The translations under genes were made by a program, and so were the position numbers. The notes under the pieces were generated by a model. That model was not told the DNA's origin. It did not search any database and saw nothing but the letters and a program-made list of their open reading frames with translations. Below, in pieces: positions 11,119 through 20,800 of a stretch of 64,000 bases of DNA. Where the stretch lies: positions 1-64,000 of the forward strand of contig NZ_FNDH01000011.1 in NCBI RefSeq assembly GCF_900100485.1, read 5' to 3'. The first letter of the stretch is position 1; every line of letters starts with the position of its first letter. The DNA comes from Nitrosomonas sp. Nm132 (lineage in GTDB: Bacteria; Pseudomonadota; Gammaproteobacteria; Burkholderiales; Nitrosomonadaceae).

Positions 11119-11922
11119 ATGTGTGAAAAATGCCACTCTGCAACGTCTCGTAATCTCAAAAAAAGCTATCATGATCAAATTCATTATGCACAGAAAGACC
11201 CGAGCAAACGCTTATTTTTGAAACAAGCTGCCGTCACTGCGCTGAGTTTGGGTTTCGCAAGCGCAGGTCTTGCCGGTGACAAAGATAAAACTATCTCCGA
11301 AGCCCCTACCCCGTTAATCCCCAAACCTGAAAATATCCTAACACCTGATCAAGCGCTGGAACGATTGATAGCTGGCAATGAACGCTTTGTCTCGGGCAAA
11401 TCGGAGCCATTGGATTTTCATGATGTGGAAACCCCGCTCACCAAAGGACAGAACCCTTATGCCTCCATTTTAGGCTGCTCCGATTCAAGAGTTAGTCCCG
11501 AGCATTGTTTCGATGAGGCACTCGGCGATCTCTTTGTCGCGCGTGTCGCAGGCAACTATCTGACGCACGATAATCTGGCCACGTTGGAATATTCAGTCGC
11601 AGTGCTGAAAACCCCTTTGATCATGGTGCTCGGTCACGAAAGTTGTGGCGCAGTCAAAGCGGCAATCGATGCGGTCGATCATCACCAGGATTTTCCTGGT
11701 CACATCCAGTTACTGGCGAGTGCGATCGCGCCTGCCGTCAGAGCGGTGTCCGATACCTCCAGCAGCCGCCTGGTCAATGTGATCAAAGCTAACGTCATCA
11801 TGACGGTCGAAAAGCTGAGAACCAAAACGCCCATACTAGATTATTATCATGATCGCAAAAAAATACGCATCGTGGGCGGGTTTTACCATCTTAAAACGGG
11901 CAGGGTTGAGCTCATCGCCTGA
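11119..11922 (+). CDS. Beta-class carbonic anhydrase, probably exported
   Basis: Interconverts CO2 and bicarbonate. The 267-residue protein starts at the ATG preceded by GAGGGG, six codons inside a longer TTG frame. Beta-class zinc ligands and the Asp-Arg dyad are visible in LGCSDSRVSPEH and in LGHESCGAV; RVAGN is also conserved. Before the enzyme domain there is a leader with SKRLFLKQAAVTALSLGFA and an Ala-Gly-Leu-Ala-Gly end, which resembles a twin-arginine (Tat) signal with Lys-Arg instead of Arg-Arg, after about 30 residues of Cys/His-containing N-terminus. Export to the periplasm is likely. It could supply bicarbonate or CO2 in an autotroph. Confidence 0.88.
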   Translation: MCEKCHSATSRNLKKSYHDQIHYAQKDPSKRLFLKQAAVTALSLGFASAGLAGDKDKTISEAPTPLIPKPENILTPDQALERLIAGNERFVSGKSEPLDFHDVETPLTKGQNPYASILGCSDSRVSPEHCFDEALGDLFVARVAGNYLTHDNLATLEYSVAVLKTPLIMVLGHESCGAVKAAIDAVDHHQDFPGHIQLLASAIAPAVRAVSDTSSSRLVNVIKANVIMTVEKLRTKTPILDYYHDRKKIRIVGGFYHLKTGRVELIA

Positions 11923-11944
11923 ATAGGGCAATGATGGTCGATTT

Positions 11945-12520
11945 CTAGGGGGAATGCTTCAGCGCTTGCGGAATAGCTGCTTTCAAATAATAAATCATCG
12001 ACCACAGTGTCAAGATTGCAGCCAGGTAAATCAGCCAGGTACCAATGACCTGCGAATCAAAATGCTCGCCGATTTTTTCGTGATAGAGCAATAGCGGAAT
12101 CGCAATCATTTGCGAAGCTGTTTTTATTTTTCCCAGGAAGGAAACGGCAACGCTTTTGGCTTTACCGATATGCGCCATCCATTCACGTAAGGCCGAGACG
12201 GTAATTTCACGACCAATGATGATCAGTGCAATCGGCGCATCCAGTCTTTCCAGATGCACCAGCACGATCAAGGCGGCTGCGACCATTAATTTATCTGCGA
12301 CTGGATCAAGAAAAGCACCAAAGGCTGACATCTGATTAAGCGTACGGGCTAGATAGCCATCTAGCCAGTCAGTGATGGCTGCCCCGCTAAAAATGATGGT
12401 AGCAATCAGATTCTGGCCAAACGGCGATAACCAGGTCGGCGGCAAATAAAAAATCCCGACAAATAAGGGGATCGCGAGTATCCGTAGCCATGTCAGCAGA
12501 TTAGGAAGATTCATTGGCAT
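11945..12520 (-). CDS. pgsA: CDP-diacylglycerol-glycerol-3-phosphate 3-phosphatidyltransferase
   Basis: Makes phosphatidylglycerophosphate, precursor of phosphatidylglycerol and cardiolipin, in the inner membrane. The 191-residue length is normal. The CDP-alcohol phosphotransferase signature is complete: DWLDGYLAR, then GAFLDPVADK (D-x2-DG-x2-AR-x8-G-x3-D-x3-D). Several hydrophobic helices follow. It lies about 70 bp downstream of uvrC on the same strand, a pairing common in proteobacteria. The start could be at either of two closely spaced ATGs (MPMNLPNLLT). Confidence 0.93.
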   Translation of the reverse strand: MPMNLPNLLTWLRILAIPLFVGIFYLPPTWLSPFGQNLIATIIFSGAAITDWLDGYLARTLNQMSAFGAFLDPVADKLMVAAALIVLVHLERLDAPIALIIIGREITVSALREWMAHIGKAKSVAVSFLGKIKTASQMIAIPLLLYHEKIGEHFDSQVIGTWLIYLAAILTLWSMIYYLKAAIPQALKHSP

Positions 12521-12591
12521 AAATATAAAAATATCAGTTCTGTTGTTTAATATGCAGCAGCCACTTCACTACGTTTATTTTAGGGGCAAGC

Positions 12592-14409
12592 TCAATGGAG
12601 TTCACGGTAAATCTTCTCTGCCAGCGCCCGGCTGATGCCCTCTGTCTGTTGCAACTCTTCAACGCTTGCAGTCAGTACGCCTTTTAGTCCTCCAAATCGC
12701 CCCAGCAAGCTCTGGCGCCGTTTTGCACCAATGCCAGAAATCTGTTCCAGGCTTGAAACAGTACGTGATTTATTACGTCTGGCGCGATGCCCCTGAATGG
12801 CAAAGCGATGTGCTTCATCGCGAATCTGCTGAATCAGATGTAAACCAGCATGATCTGCCGGTAATTTTAACGGCTTTTCAGTCGACGGAAAAATCAATTG
12901 CTCCAAACCGGGTTTACGCCCCCCCCCTTTAGCTACGCCAAGAAAGGGTATGTCATTGAGTCCCAGCTCAATCAATACTTCCTGCGCCACACTTACCTGC
13001 CCCTTTCCACCATCGATCAGAATCAGATCCGGTAGCTTGCTCTCCTCCTCAGCCATTTTTGCATAGCGCCGTAGAAGCACCTGCCGCATCGCCCCATAAT
13101 CATCACCAGGCATGATGTCAGCGATATTGTAACGGCGATACTCATTATTGCGTAGAGAGAAATTGTCATAAACCACACAGGAAGCCACCGTTGCTTCACC
13201 CATGGTATGACTGATATCGAAACACTCGATACGGGCCAGGCTCGGCAAATTCAAGGCAAGCTGTAAAGCTTGCAAGCGCTCTTCCTGACTGGCTTGCCTT
13301 TGCAGCCTCTGCTTCAGCGCTAACCGAGCATTCTCAGTCGCCATATTCAGCCATACACGCCGCTCACTGACTGGGTTGAGCACGATCGCTATCTTACGGC
13401 CGGCCTGCTCGGACAGCAAAGGTTGCAGAATATCCAAGTGGATTTTTTCACCGATTACAATCAATGGTGGAACATGTCGATTGAGATAGTGCTGTGTAAT
13501 GAACGCTTCCAGGACATCCGGTAGCTCATAGCCCTGCACATTTTGTGGAAAAAAGCTCTTATCACCCAAATGCCGCCCCCCTCTGATCATGACCAGATTG
13601 ACGCAAACTTCCTCAGCACCATCATGCAGGGAAGTGCAGGCGATGACATCCGCATCCAATGCCTTGCCGCTATCCACAAACTGTTTTTCTTGTATTTTTC
13701 GCAGTGCCTGCATCTGATCGCGGAAAATTGCCGCTTGCTCGTATTCCGTACGATCGGATGCGATCTGCATTTTTTCAGCGATATCTTTCAGCACCTCATT
13801 TTGCTTGCCTTGTAAAAAAAGCGAGGCGCTTTTGACGTCTTCACAATAATCCTCTGGTGAAATAAGGTTGACGCAAGGTCCGCTACAACGCTTGATCTGA
13901 TAAAGCAGGCAAGGTCGAGTACGGTGATTGAACACGCTATCTTCGCAGGTACGCAAGCGAAACACTTTCTGCAAAAGATGAACGCTTTCTCTGACAACAC
14001 CCGCATTGGGAAAAGGGCCGAAATACTGATGCTGATTATCCAGCGCGCCCCGATAAAAGGCCAATCGGGGATAAGCATGCTGACTCAGCATTAAATAGGG
14101 ATAAGACTTGTCATCCCTGAATAAGATATTGTAGCGAGGCGCCAGGCTCTTGATCAGATTGTTCTCAAGCAGCAAGGCTTCCGACTCCGAACGCGTCACG
14201 GTCGTTTCGATTCCCGTAATGTGCGAAACCATGAGCTGGATACGCGGACTCAGATTGGATTTCTGAAAATAAGACGACACCCGTTTCCTAAGATCAATCG
14301 CCTTACCGACATAAATAACTTCCCCAGCTGCGTTCAGCATACGGTACACGCCCGGCAGAGCGGGCAAAGTCGATGAGAAGACCTTGCCGTCAAATGCTGT
14401 TACTGACAA
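12592..14409 (-). CDS. uvrC: UvrABC system protein C
   Basis: The dual-incision nuclease of nucleotide excision repair. The 605 residues show an N-terminal GIY-YIG domain ([22 protein letters not shown]), the cysteine cluster around [15 protein letters not shown], a UVR motif near residue 205-235, the RNase H-like C-terminal nuclease ([25 protein letters not shown]) and terminal helix-hairpin-helix motifs ([28 protein letters not shown]). The start is TTG, preceded by CAGGAAAT. It is upstream of pgsA and probably co-transcribed with it. Confidence 0.96.
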   Translation of the reverse strand: MSVTAFDGKVFSSTLPALPGVYRMLNAAGEVIYVGKAIDLRKRVSSYFQKSNLSPRIQLMVSHITGIETTVTRSESEALLLENNLIKSLAPRYNILFRDDKSYPYLMLSQHAYPRLAFYRGALDNQHQYFGPFPNAGVVRESVHLLQKVFRLRTCEDSVFNHRTRPCLLYQIKRCSGPCVNLISPEDYCEDVKSASLFLQGKQNEVLKDIAEKMQIASDRTEYEQAAIFRDQMQALRKIQEKQFVDSGKALDADVIACTSLHDGAEEVCVNLVMIRGGRHLGDKSFFPQNVQGYELPDVLEAFITQHYLNRHVPPLIVIGEKIHLDILQPLLSEQAGRKIAIVLNPVSERRVWLNMATENARLALKQRLQRQASQEERLQALQLALNLPSLARIECFDISHTMGEATVASCVVYDNFSLRNNEYRRYNIADIMPGDDYGAMRQVLLRRYAKMAEEESKLPDLILIDGGKGQVSVAQEVLIELGLNDIPFLGVAKGGGRKPGLEQLIFPSTEKPLKLPADHAGLHLIQQIRDEAHRFAIQGHRARRNKSRTVSSLEQISGIGAKRRQSLLGRFGGLKGVLTASVEELQQTEGISRALAEKIYRELH

Positions 14410-14424
14410 AACGCTTATTTCCTG

Positions 14425-14613
14425 TTATTCATCATCACCGAGCAAAGTTCCGCCAATCGCCCAGTTTTCATGGGGCATTTCATCAAAAGAAATATAGGTA
14501 TAAGACTTGGGTTTATTGCCTACACGCTCCAGAGTATCGGTAATTTCCTCGGCAATCTGCTTTTTCTGTTCTCGGCTCCATGTGCCGGCAATACGGATAT
14601 TGACATAGGGCAT
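14425..14613 (-). CDS. 4-oxalocrotonate tautomerase-family protein
   Basis: A 62-residue single-domain tautomerase. After removal of Met the chain starts with Pro (MPYVNIRIAG), the catalytic base of the family. The region WSREQKKQIAEEITDTLERV matches the long helix of 4-OT-like proteins. The C-terminus is slightly shorter and more acidic than in the pathway enzyme, so the substrate is unknown. It lies just upstream of uvrC (15 bp) and downstream of the uracil-DNA glycosylase gene, same strand. Confidence 0.85.
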   Translation of the reverse strand: MPYVNIRIAGTWSREQKKQIAEEITDTLERVGNKPKSYTYISFDEMPHENWAIGGTLLGDDE

Positions 14614-14637
14614 CTCAGTTTCTCCAAAATAAATTGA

Positions 14638-15318
14638 TCAGGTTGGTAATGCCAGATCTGCACACACTCTGGCAATGACTTGCTCGAACATTTCCGCTGT
14701 CAAGCGTTTGGTTTGTGTATTGTAACGACTACAGTGATAGCTGTCATAGAGTCTCAATCCATTGGGCAGACTGTGTATAGCCCCATGACTGAAAGGAAAG
14801 TCTTTTATTTTATATCCTTGCGCCATCAATCCCGCCTGATGAGCCACATTACCCAAAGCCAGGATGCCCTGTCCACCATGCGCTGCAAACTCGGCTATTT
14901 CAGCCGACAAATAGACATTACATTGCCGTACCTCGCTGGGTTGCGGCTTGTTTGCAGGTGGCAAGCACTTGACAGCATTGGTAATACGGCAGTTGAGCAA
15001 ACGTAAATCATCATCCACTGAAATCGACTCGCAATGACTGGCCAAGCCAAACTTATAAAGCGTTTGGTAAAGCAGAATACCGGCAAAATCACCGGTAAAA
15101 GGCCTGCCCGTACGGTTTGCACCATGCATACCTGGGGCGAGACCAATGATCAGCAGCTTAGGGGATAAATCACCGAATGCCGGTACCGGTTTGGCATGGT
15201 AGTCTGGATATTGGATTCTGACCGTATCCAGAAATTCAGCCAGGCGAGTACACTGCCGGCACTTCTCAAGAAAAGAAGCGGGTGTGGGATTACAAGCTTT
15301 TTGATGTAGAATGGTCAT
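14638..15318 (-). CDS. Family 5 (UdgB-type) uracil-DNA glycosylase
   Basis: Removes uracil and other deaminated bases from DNA; it should carry a [4Fe-4S] cluster. The ATG at 15318 gives 226 residues (MTILHQKACNP...). The longer frame upstream runs antisense through efp and is not coding. Visible motifs are FLEKCRQCTRLAEF (cluster cysteines), the active-site loop GLAPGMHGANRTGRPFTGD and the C-terminal YHCSRYNTQTKRLT, which corresponds to the HPSxxNT-type motif of family 5. Family 4 enzymes have a different first loop (GEAPG). Only 18 bp separate its start from the divergent efp start, so its promoter must lie in the efp coding region. Confidence 0.82.
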   Translation of the reverse strand: MTILHQKACNPTPASFLEKCRQCTRLAEFLDTVRIQYPDYHAKPVPAFGDLSPKLLIIGLAPGMHGANRTGRPFTGDFAGILLYQTLYKFGLASHCESISVDDDLRLLNCRITNAVKCLPPANKPQPSEVRQCNVYLSAEIAEFAAHGGQGILALGNVAHQAGLMAQGYKIKDFPFSHGAIHSLPNGLRLYDSYHCSRYNTQTKRLTAEMFEQVIARVCADLALPT

Positions 15319-15336
15319 TTTTATAAGAAAAAAGCA

Positions 15337-15903
15337 ATGGCAAAAGTTCTTGCAACTGAAATTCGTGTTGGCCATTTGATCGAATGGGACAAACGGATCT
15401 GGCGTGTACTGAAATGTTACCATGTTCATGTCGGCGGTCGTGGCGGTGCCTTTATGCAGGTTGAGATGAAGGATATCGAAGCCGGTACTAAAACCAATCA
15501 GCGTATTCGCACTGAAGATAAAGTCGAATGTGCCATTATCGAACCACGGGAAATGACCTTTCTTTATCAGGAAGGGAACGACTATATTTTCATGGACAAG
15601 CAAACCTACGAACAAATGAGTTTGTCGCAAGATTTCCTTGAAGGACAAAGCGAGTATCTGCTTCCCAATACCGATGTGCTGGTTAACTTCCATCATGATC
15701 GCCCGATTGGTGTGCAACTTCCCCCGAGTGTCATACTCACCATCGTGGATACCGAACCCAATCTCAAAGGTGCAACGGCTACCAGTTCCTATAAACCTGC
15801 AACTCTGGAAACCGGATTGGTCGTCATGGTACCCTCTTTTGTAACTCAAGGCGAAAAGATTAAAGTCAACACTGATAATGGCGAATATATCGAACGTGTC
15901 TGA
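15337..15903 (+). CDS. efp: Elongation factor P, atypical loop
   Basis: Relieves ribosome stalling at polyproline stretches. The 188 residues have the three-domain EF-P layout, with a C-terminus (VNTDNGEYIERV) of the usual kind. The tip of the domain I loop, where Lys or Arg is modified, reads HVGGRGGAFMQVE with Arg at the apparent tip, not the PGKG seen in E. coli or the SGRN type common in betaproteobacteria. The central and C-terminal parts (TATSSYKPATLETGLVVMVP) resemble alphaproteobacterial EF-P by eye. A modification enzyme (EarP, EpmA) is not in the window. It is divergent from the uracil-DNA glycosylase gene. Confidence 0.92.
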   Translation: MAKVLATEIRVGHLIEWDKRIWRVLKCYHVHVGGRGGAFMQVEMKDIEAGTKTNQRIRTEDKVECAIIEPREMTFLYQEGNDYIFMDKQTYEQMSLSQDFLEGQSEYLLPNTDVLVNFHHDRPIGVQLPPSVILTIVDTEPNLKGATATSSYKPATLETGLVVMVPSFVTQGEKIKVNTDNGEYIERV

Positions 15904-15996
15904 AACAATTTAACAAACTGAAAGATTAAGTTATCTGGATTGACATGAACAATTGGAGATTAAATTCGATCGATATTGAATTGCCACCCTTTATAA

Positions 15997-17820
15997 ATGG
16001 CGATCGATTATCCGACCCAATCTCCTGTTAGCTTTCCGATCTCCTTTTATGGTGTATGTTGGCTATTTATTACGCTGTTTGCTGTCTTATGCTTATGCGC
16101 GCTTAGTCCTGTCGTTATCGCAGCCCAAGCCAATCAAAACTCAAACAGCGAATCAGAATCGGCTGCCGTAGTCGAACTCTCTGCGCCGAAGTCCGTCAAG
16201 AAGCTCATAAAAAAACACATCCCCCTTCCTGAGGAACCCTTTGCCCATGACATTGCGCAGGCAGCTTTTGTTCGCAAGATAAGGCAGGAGATCAAAGAAT
16301 TACTAGCAACTGAAGGCTATTTCACTGCTACTGTTACACTAGAAGATCATTTAACTGGAGAAAAACCCACCCTGAAAGTGGTTCCTGGGCCGCGCACTAG
16401 AGTGACTGAAGTAACGATTGAATTTCAGGGGGATTTGGCAGTAGAGACACCTGAGCATCACCAGCGAATCGAGCAGTTACGCGCTAGCTGGCTATTAACA
16501 CCACGCAAATTTTTTCGTAGTTCTGCCTGGGAAGAAGCCAAAGCAGCCTTGTTATCCAGCGTAGCCGAGCGTGAATATGCGGCTACCCAAATTGTCAGCA
16601 GTCAGGCTGAAGTTGATCCTGCGGCAGCAAATGCAAAATTGCGCATAGTGATCGATTCTGGACCAGTATTCTACTTCGGTGACTTACAGATTACTGGGCT
16701 GGAACGATACGATCAAAGCCTGATAAGCAACTATGCTTCTTTCCAAAAGGGTGATCCTTATCACCGGGATAAACTGCTCGCTTTCCAGGCCGCGTTACAG
16801 AATATCCCTCACCTTAGCTCTGCCTCAGTCAGTATCCGTCCCGATATTGCGTATCACCAGGCCATTCCGGTAGAAGTCATACTGACCGAGGCGCATTCCC
16901 GGCGGATCGCCATAGGTGCTGGCTATAGCACCAACACTGGCGCTCGAGGAGAAATCAATTATCGTAATTACAATTTCCTGAACCGGGCATTGAATATGAG
17001 CAGCCTGCTCCGTTATGAACAAAAGCGGCAGATCTTCTCGGCAAAAATCGACACGGTCCCAGACGAAAACAATTATCTCTATAGCCTGGGAGCACGAGTC
17101 GAGCGGACCGACATCGAGGATCTAAGAACATTCAATCAAAAAGTCAGCCTCACCCGAGACCGAACTATGGAAAAAATGCGAACACAGCTCGGTATCGCTT
17201 GGCAAAGGGAAGAAAGGCAGCCGGTAGGCGCACCCGATACCACAGCCCATGCATTAGCACTTGACACATGGTGGCGTTATCATAATGTAGATAACCCTCT
17301 ACATGCCAGACGTGGCCATATTACAGAAATGCGCATTGGCGGTGGCAGCCAATATCTGCTTTCAAAACGGGATTTTGTGCGCACGTACGCACGACATCAG
17401 CACTGGTGGCCAATTGGAGCGCGTGACGTGCTGTTTCTACGTGCTGAAGTGGGTTATACCCTGGCTTCATCACGTGATGGCATTCCTCAGGAATATTTAT
17501 TTCGTGCGGGCGGCATTCAATCAGTACGGGGATATGATTTTCTAAGCTTGGGGGTACGTGAAGGCGATGCCATTGTGGGTGGACGCACACTGGGCACGGG
17601 GACACTCGAATATGTGCGCTGGTTTACTGAGAATTGGGGCACCGCTTTGTTCGCGGATGTGGGTGATGCGGCAGACTCTTGGCGGTCTTTCAACCCATCA
17701 CTCGGCTATGGTAGCGGTATTCGCTGGCGCAGTCCCGCTGGCCCGCTGGCGCTCGATTTAGCCAGACGGCATGACACCGGCACGCTGCGGGTACATTTCT
17801 CGATTGCGGTAGCTTTCTAG
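15997..17820 (+). CDS. tamA: Translocation and assembly module outer-membrane subunit TamA
   Basis: An Omp85-family protein of 607 residues that works with TamB in lipid transport and outer-membrane protein assembly. An N-terminal hydrophobic segment (WLFITLFAVLCLCALSPVV) precedes about three POTRA domains (roughly residues 60-280) and a C-terminal 16-strand barrel. The Omp85 signature GGIQSVRGYDF is at about residue 510, and the chain ends in Phe (FSIAVAF), as required for BAM recognition. tamB starts 12 bp downstream on the same strand, confirming the pair. The N-terminus is long for a signal peptide, so a later start is possible. Confidence 0.92.
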   Translation: MAIDYPTQSPVSFPISFYGVCWLFITLFAVLCLCALSPVVIAAQANQNSNSESESAAVVELSAPKSVKKLIKKHIPLPEEPFAHDIAQAAFVRKIRQEIKELLATEGYFTATVTLEDHLTGEKPTLKVVPGPRTRVTEVTIEFQGDLAVETPEHHQRIEQLRASWLLTPRKFFRSSAWEEAKAALLSSVAEREYAATQIVSSQAEVDPAAANAKLRIVIDSGPVFYFGDLQITGLERYDQSLISNYASFQKGDPYHRDKLLAFQAALQNIPHLSSASVSIRPDIAYHQAIPVEVILTEAHSRRIAIGAGYSTNTGARGEINYRNYNFLNRALNMSSLLRYEQKRQIFSAKIDTVPDENNYLYSLGARVERTDIEDLRTFNQKVSLTRDRTMEKMRTQLGIAWQREERQPVGAPDTTAHALALDTWWRYHNVDNPLHARRGHITEMRIGGGSQYLLSKRDFVRTYARHQHWWPIGARDVLFLRAEVGYTLASSRDGIPQEYLFRAGGIQSVRGYDFLSLGVREGDAIVGGRTLGTGTLEYVRWFTENWGTALFADVGDAADSWRSFNPSLGYGSGIRWRSPAGPLALDLARRHDTGTLRVHFSIAVAF

Positions 17821-17832
17821 TTAGTTGAAAAA

Positions 17833-20800
17833 ATGCAGAATAATGATACCAATCCGAAACCAAGGAAAAATAGCAAAAAATCCTGGTTATTCATTTTTTC
17901 TCTCTCGTTGACGCTTACTCTGGCAGCAAGCAGCATTTGGGTAACCACCAGCACCACTGGCCTAAGATTCCTGCTGTCTACGGTGTCCCACTTCAGTGGT
18001 GAGCGTATTATATTTGAGGACGTTAATGGCACATTACGTGCTTTGAGCATAAAAAAGATTAGCTATACCAGTGACGATTTGCGCTCCACCATTGACGACA
18101 TCGAACTACATTGGCAACCTCAGTTATTATTCTCCAAGCAATTATCGATCGATATGCTGGCAGTCAACGCGATTGAGTTGCAGTCTTCGCCCTCCACAGA
18201 ACCATCGGTTTTGCCGGAAAGTTTGCGGCTGCCTCTCTCAATAGCCATCCAAAAGCTGGAAATTGGCGTTTTGCAGATATTGACCATCGGAAAAGAGACG
18301 CCGGATTTGACGGTCACAAATATAGCAGCAAGCGTCGAAAGTGATGCTCACCGCCATCTCCTGCAGAAAATTTCGCTTGATCTGGAACTTGGAAAACTGA
18401 CTGGGTTAGTTCAGCTGAGCCCAGATCGGCCTTTTAATCTGAATGCCCAGATTACGCTCGATAATCAGCAACACGCTGCCAATAGCGCTATACCTGAAGC
18501 CTCTGTCTCAATCAATCTGATCGGCAACCTGGAAGAAATCAATGGAACCATCACCGGAATGAGCGCAGGTGCTCAAGGTAAGGGAGAATTTGTAGTGCGC
18601 CCGTTTGCAACCATGCCGCTTGCCAAGCTTCAGCTATCGCTAGACCAACTGAATCCTCAAGCCTTTTGGGTTGATATGCCCAAAGCCAATCTGTCCATTG
18701 ATGCCCATTTGCTTGAGAATACTGCCGGAAAGCTGCAGGGAAGCATGATCATCAAAAATGGTCTTCCACTACCACTTGATCAGAATGGCCTGCCTGTGAT
18801 GGAAGTCCGCGCGCAGTCTTCCATTTCGATGGAGGAAATCCAGCTTGACGGTATACTGCTGAAATTAGCCGATAATGCCAGTATTACGGGTCATTTCGCC
18901 TGGCAAATAGCTCAAGCGACAGGATCTGCGGATCTCAAAGTCAATCAGCTCAACCCCGCCGCACTGGATACACGACTGAAAGCTGCAAAAATCAATGGCT
19001 CTCTCAAACTCGCGGGTGATACCGCAACGCAGCAAGGGATGATCTCTCTCCGCGATAAGGCACTATCCCTTGAAGCGAGTCTAACTCGCACAGAAGCTGC
19101 CGTCAGTCTGGAAAAATTGACGCTGCGCCATGATACCTCTACGCTGACTGGGCGAGGTCAACTGAATCTGAAAGAATCTCAATCTTTTCATTTTGAAGGT
19201 ATGCTCGGTCAGTTTAATTTGGCTTCGTTCATGCAGGCGCCGCCCTCAAATTTGAACGCAACACTCAAATTTTCGGGAAAACTTGCCCCACAAATCAGTG
19301 GCGTCGCGAGTTTCACCGTGACGAAAAGCCAGTTCGCCCAGCAGCCAGTGATAGGTAAAGGTCAGCTAGCGTTTGATGATACCAAGCGAATCAAAAGCGA
19401 AGTCAGCTTACAAATTGGCAGCAATCAACTCAGCACTCAAGGTGCTTTTGGTAACAAAGGGGATCGGTTATTACTGAATATTGCCGCACCCGCACTGGCA
19501 CAGTTGGGGTTAGGGCTGGAAGGCGATCTCAATGCACAGGTAACCCTGGCCGATACCTTAGATTCTCCCCGGCTACTCATTGAAAGCAGCGCGAAGCGCT
19601 TGATGATTAGCAACCACCACCTATCGAATTTTACCATCACAGGAAATCTGCACGAAACAGCTGTGGCACTCGATATCAAAACTGAAAACTATCGTTTGGA
19701 TACCGAAGATTATCTGAAAAGCTTAACGATCACATTGTCCGGCAATAAGGCCCGGCATACGCTAAGCATAGAAACGGGTTTACCAAAGGATTCACATCTT
19801 GCATTTCAGACTACAGGAAAACTCGCTCTTCCTACAGAAAACCCACAGCATTTTCAATGGAATGGCGAACTGGAAAAATTATCGGCGACTGGCTTGCTGC
19901 CCTTTCACTTCTTAAACCAGCCCACACTCAGCATCAGTCAAAAACGGATTACCTTGGGGCCGGCCAGAATTTCTGTTGCTGAAGGTGAAATCAACATACT
20001 CGACACCCATTGGACCCCACAGCAATGGTCAACCCGTGGAACATTAGCGGGTATTACCCTGAAATCAGAAAATGCACTGCCTCAAAGCGTTCAAGCATTG
20101 CAAATGGGAGGTGAATGGGATATCACCGCCAGCAAGCAGTTGAGGGGTCATCTACGCATCGCTCGCGAAAGGGGCGACTGGGCATTCTTGCTCGAAGACT
20201 CTCCCCTTCAACTGGGCTTGCAACAATTTCAATTCGATGCGCGTGCCCAGAATGGTAGCTTGTCAGCAGATTTGGTAATTCATGGTGAACGAATTGGGGA
20301 AACAGTGGCAAACGGAATTATCCCTTTAGTCTATAAAGATGGCGTCTGGCAAATAGCTCATGACCTGCCGCTGAGTGGCAAAATAAACGTCAATGTTGCA
20401 GATTTATCCTGGATTGGGCCAATAGTAAACAGTAACCTGAAAAGTAATGGTCGATTTTCCATCCAAGCCAATGTAGCCGGCACGTTTAATCACCCTCGCC
20501 TAGACGGCTCTATCCTTGGAGAAGAACTGGCGATTGCCCTGCTGGATCAAGGTATGCATCTGCAACAAGGAAGCCTCAAAGCCCATTTCAATCAAACCTT
20601 ATTGCAAATCAACACCCTTACTTTCGTTGCCCCCCATCAATCTCCACCCGGTGATCCCCTCTTATCCAAAATAAAATTGCCCAAAGAGTCAGGACAACTT
20701 ACGGTAATGGGGGCCATCGATTATCAAGACCAACGCAGTCATTTAACGATTGACATAGATCACCTCCCCTTAGCGCAACAGCCTGATCGGTGGATCGTGG

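Noticed and set aside
15319-15849. Upstream extension of the uracil-DNA glycosylase frame to 403 codons
   Set aside because: The extra part runs antisense through efp, which is clearly coding on the plus strand; the glycosylase family starts at the later ATG.
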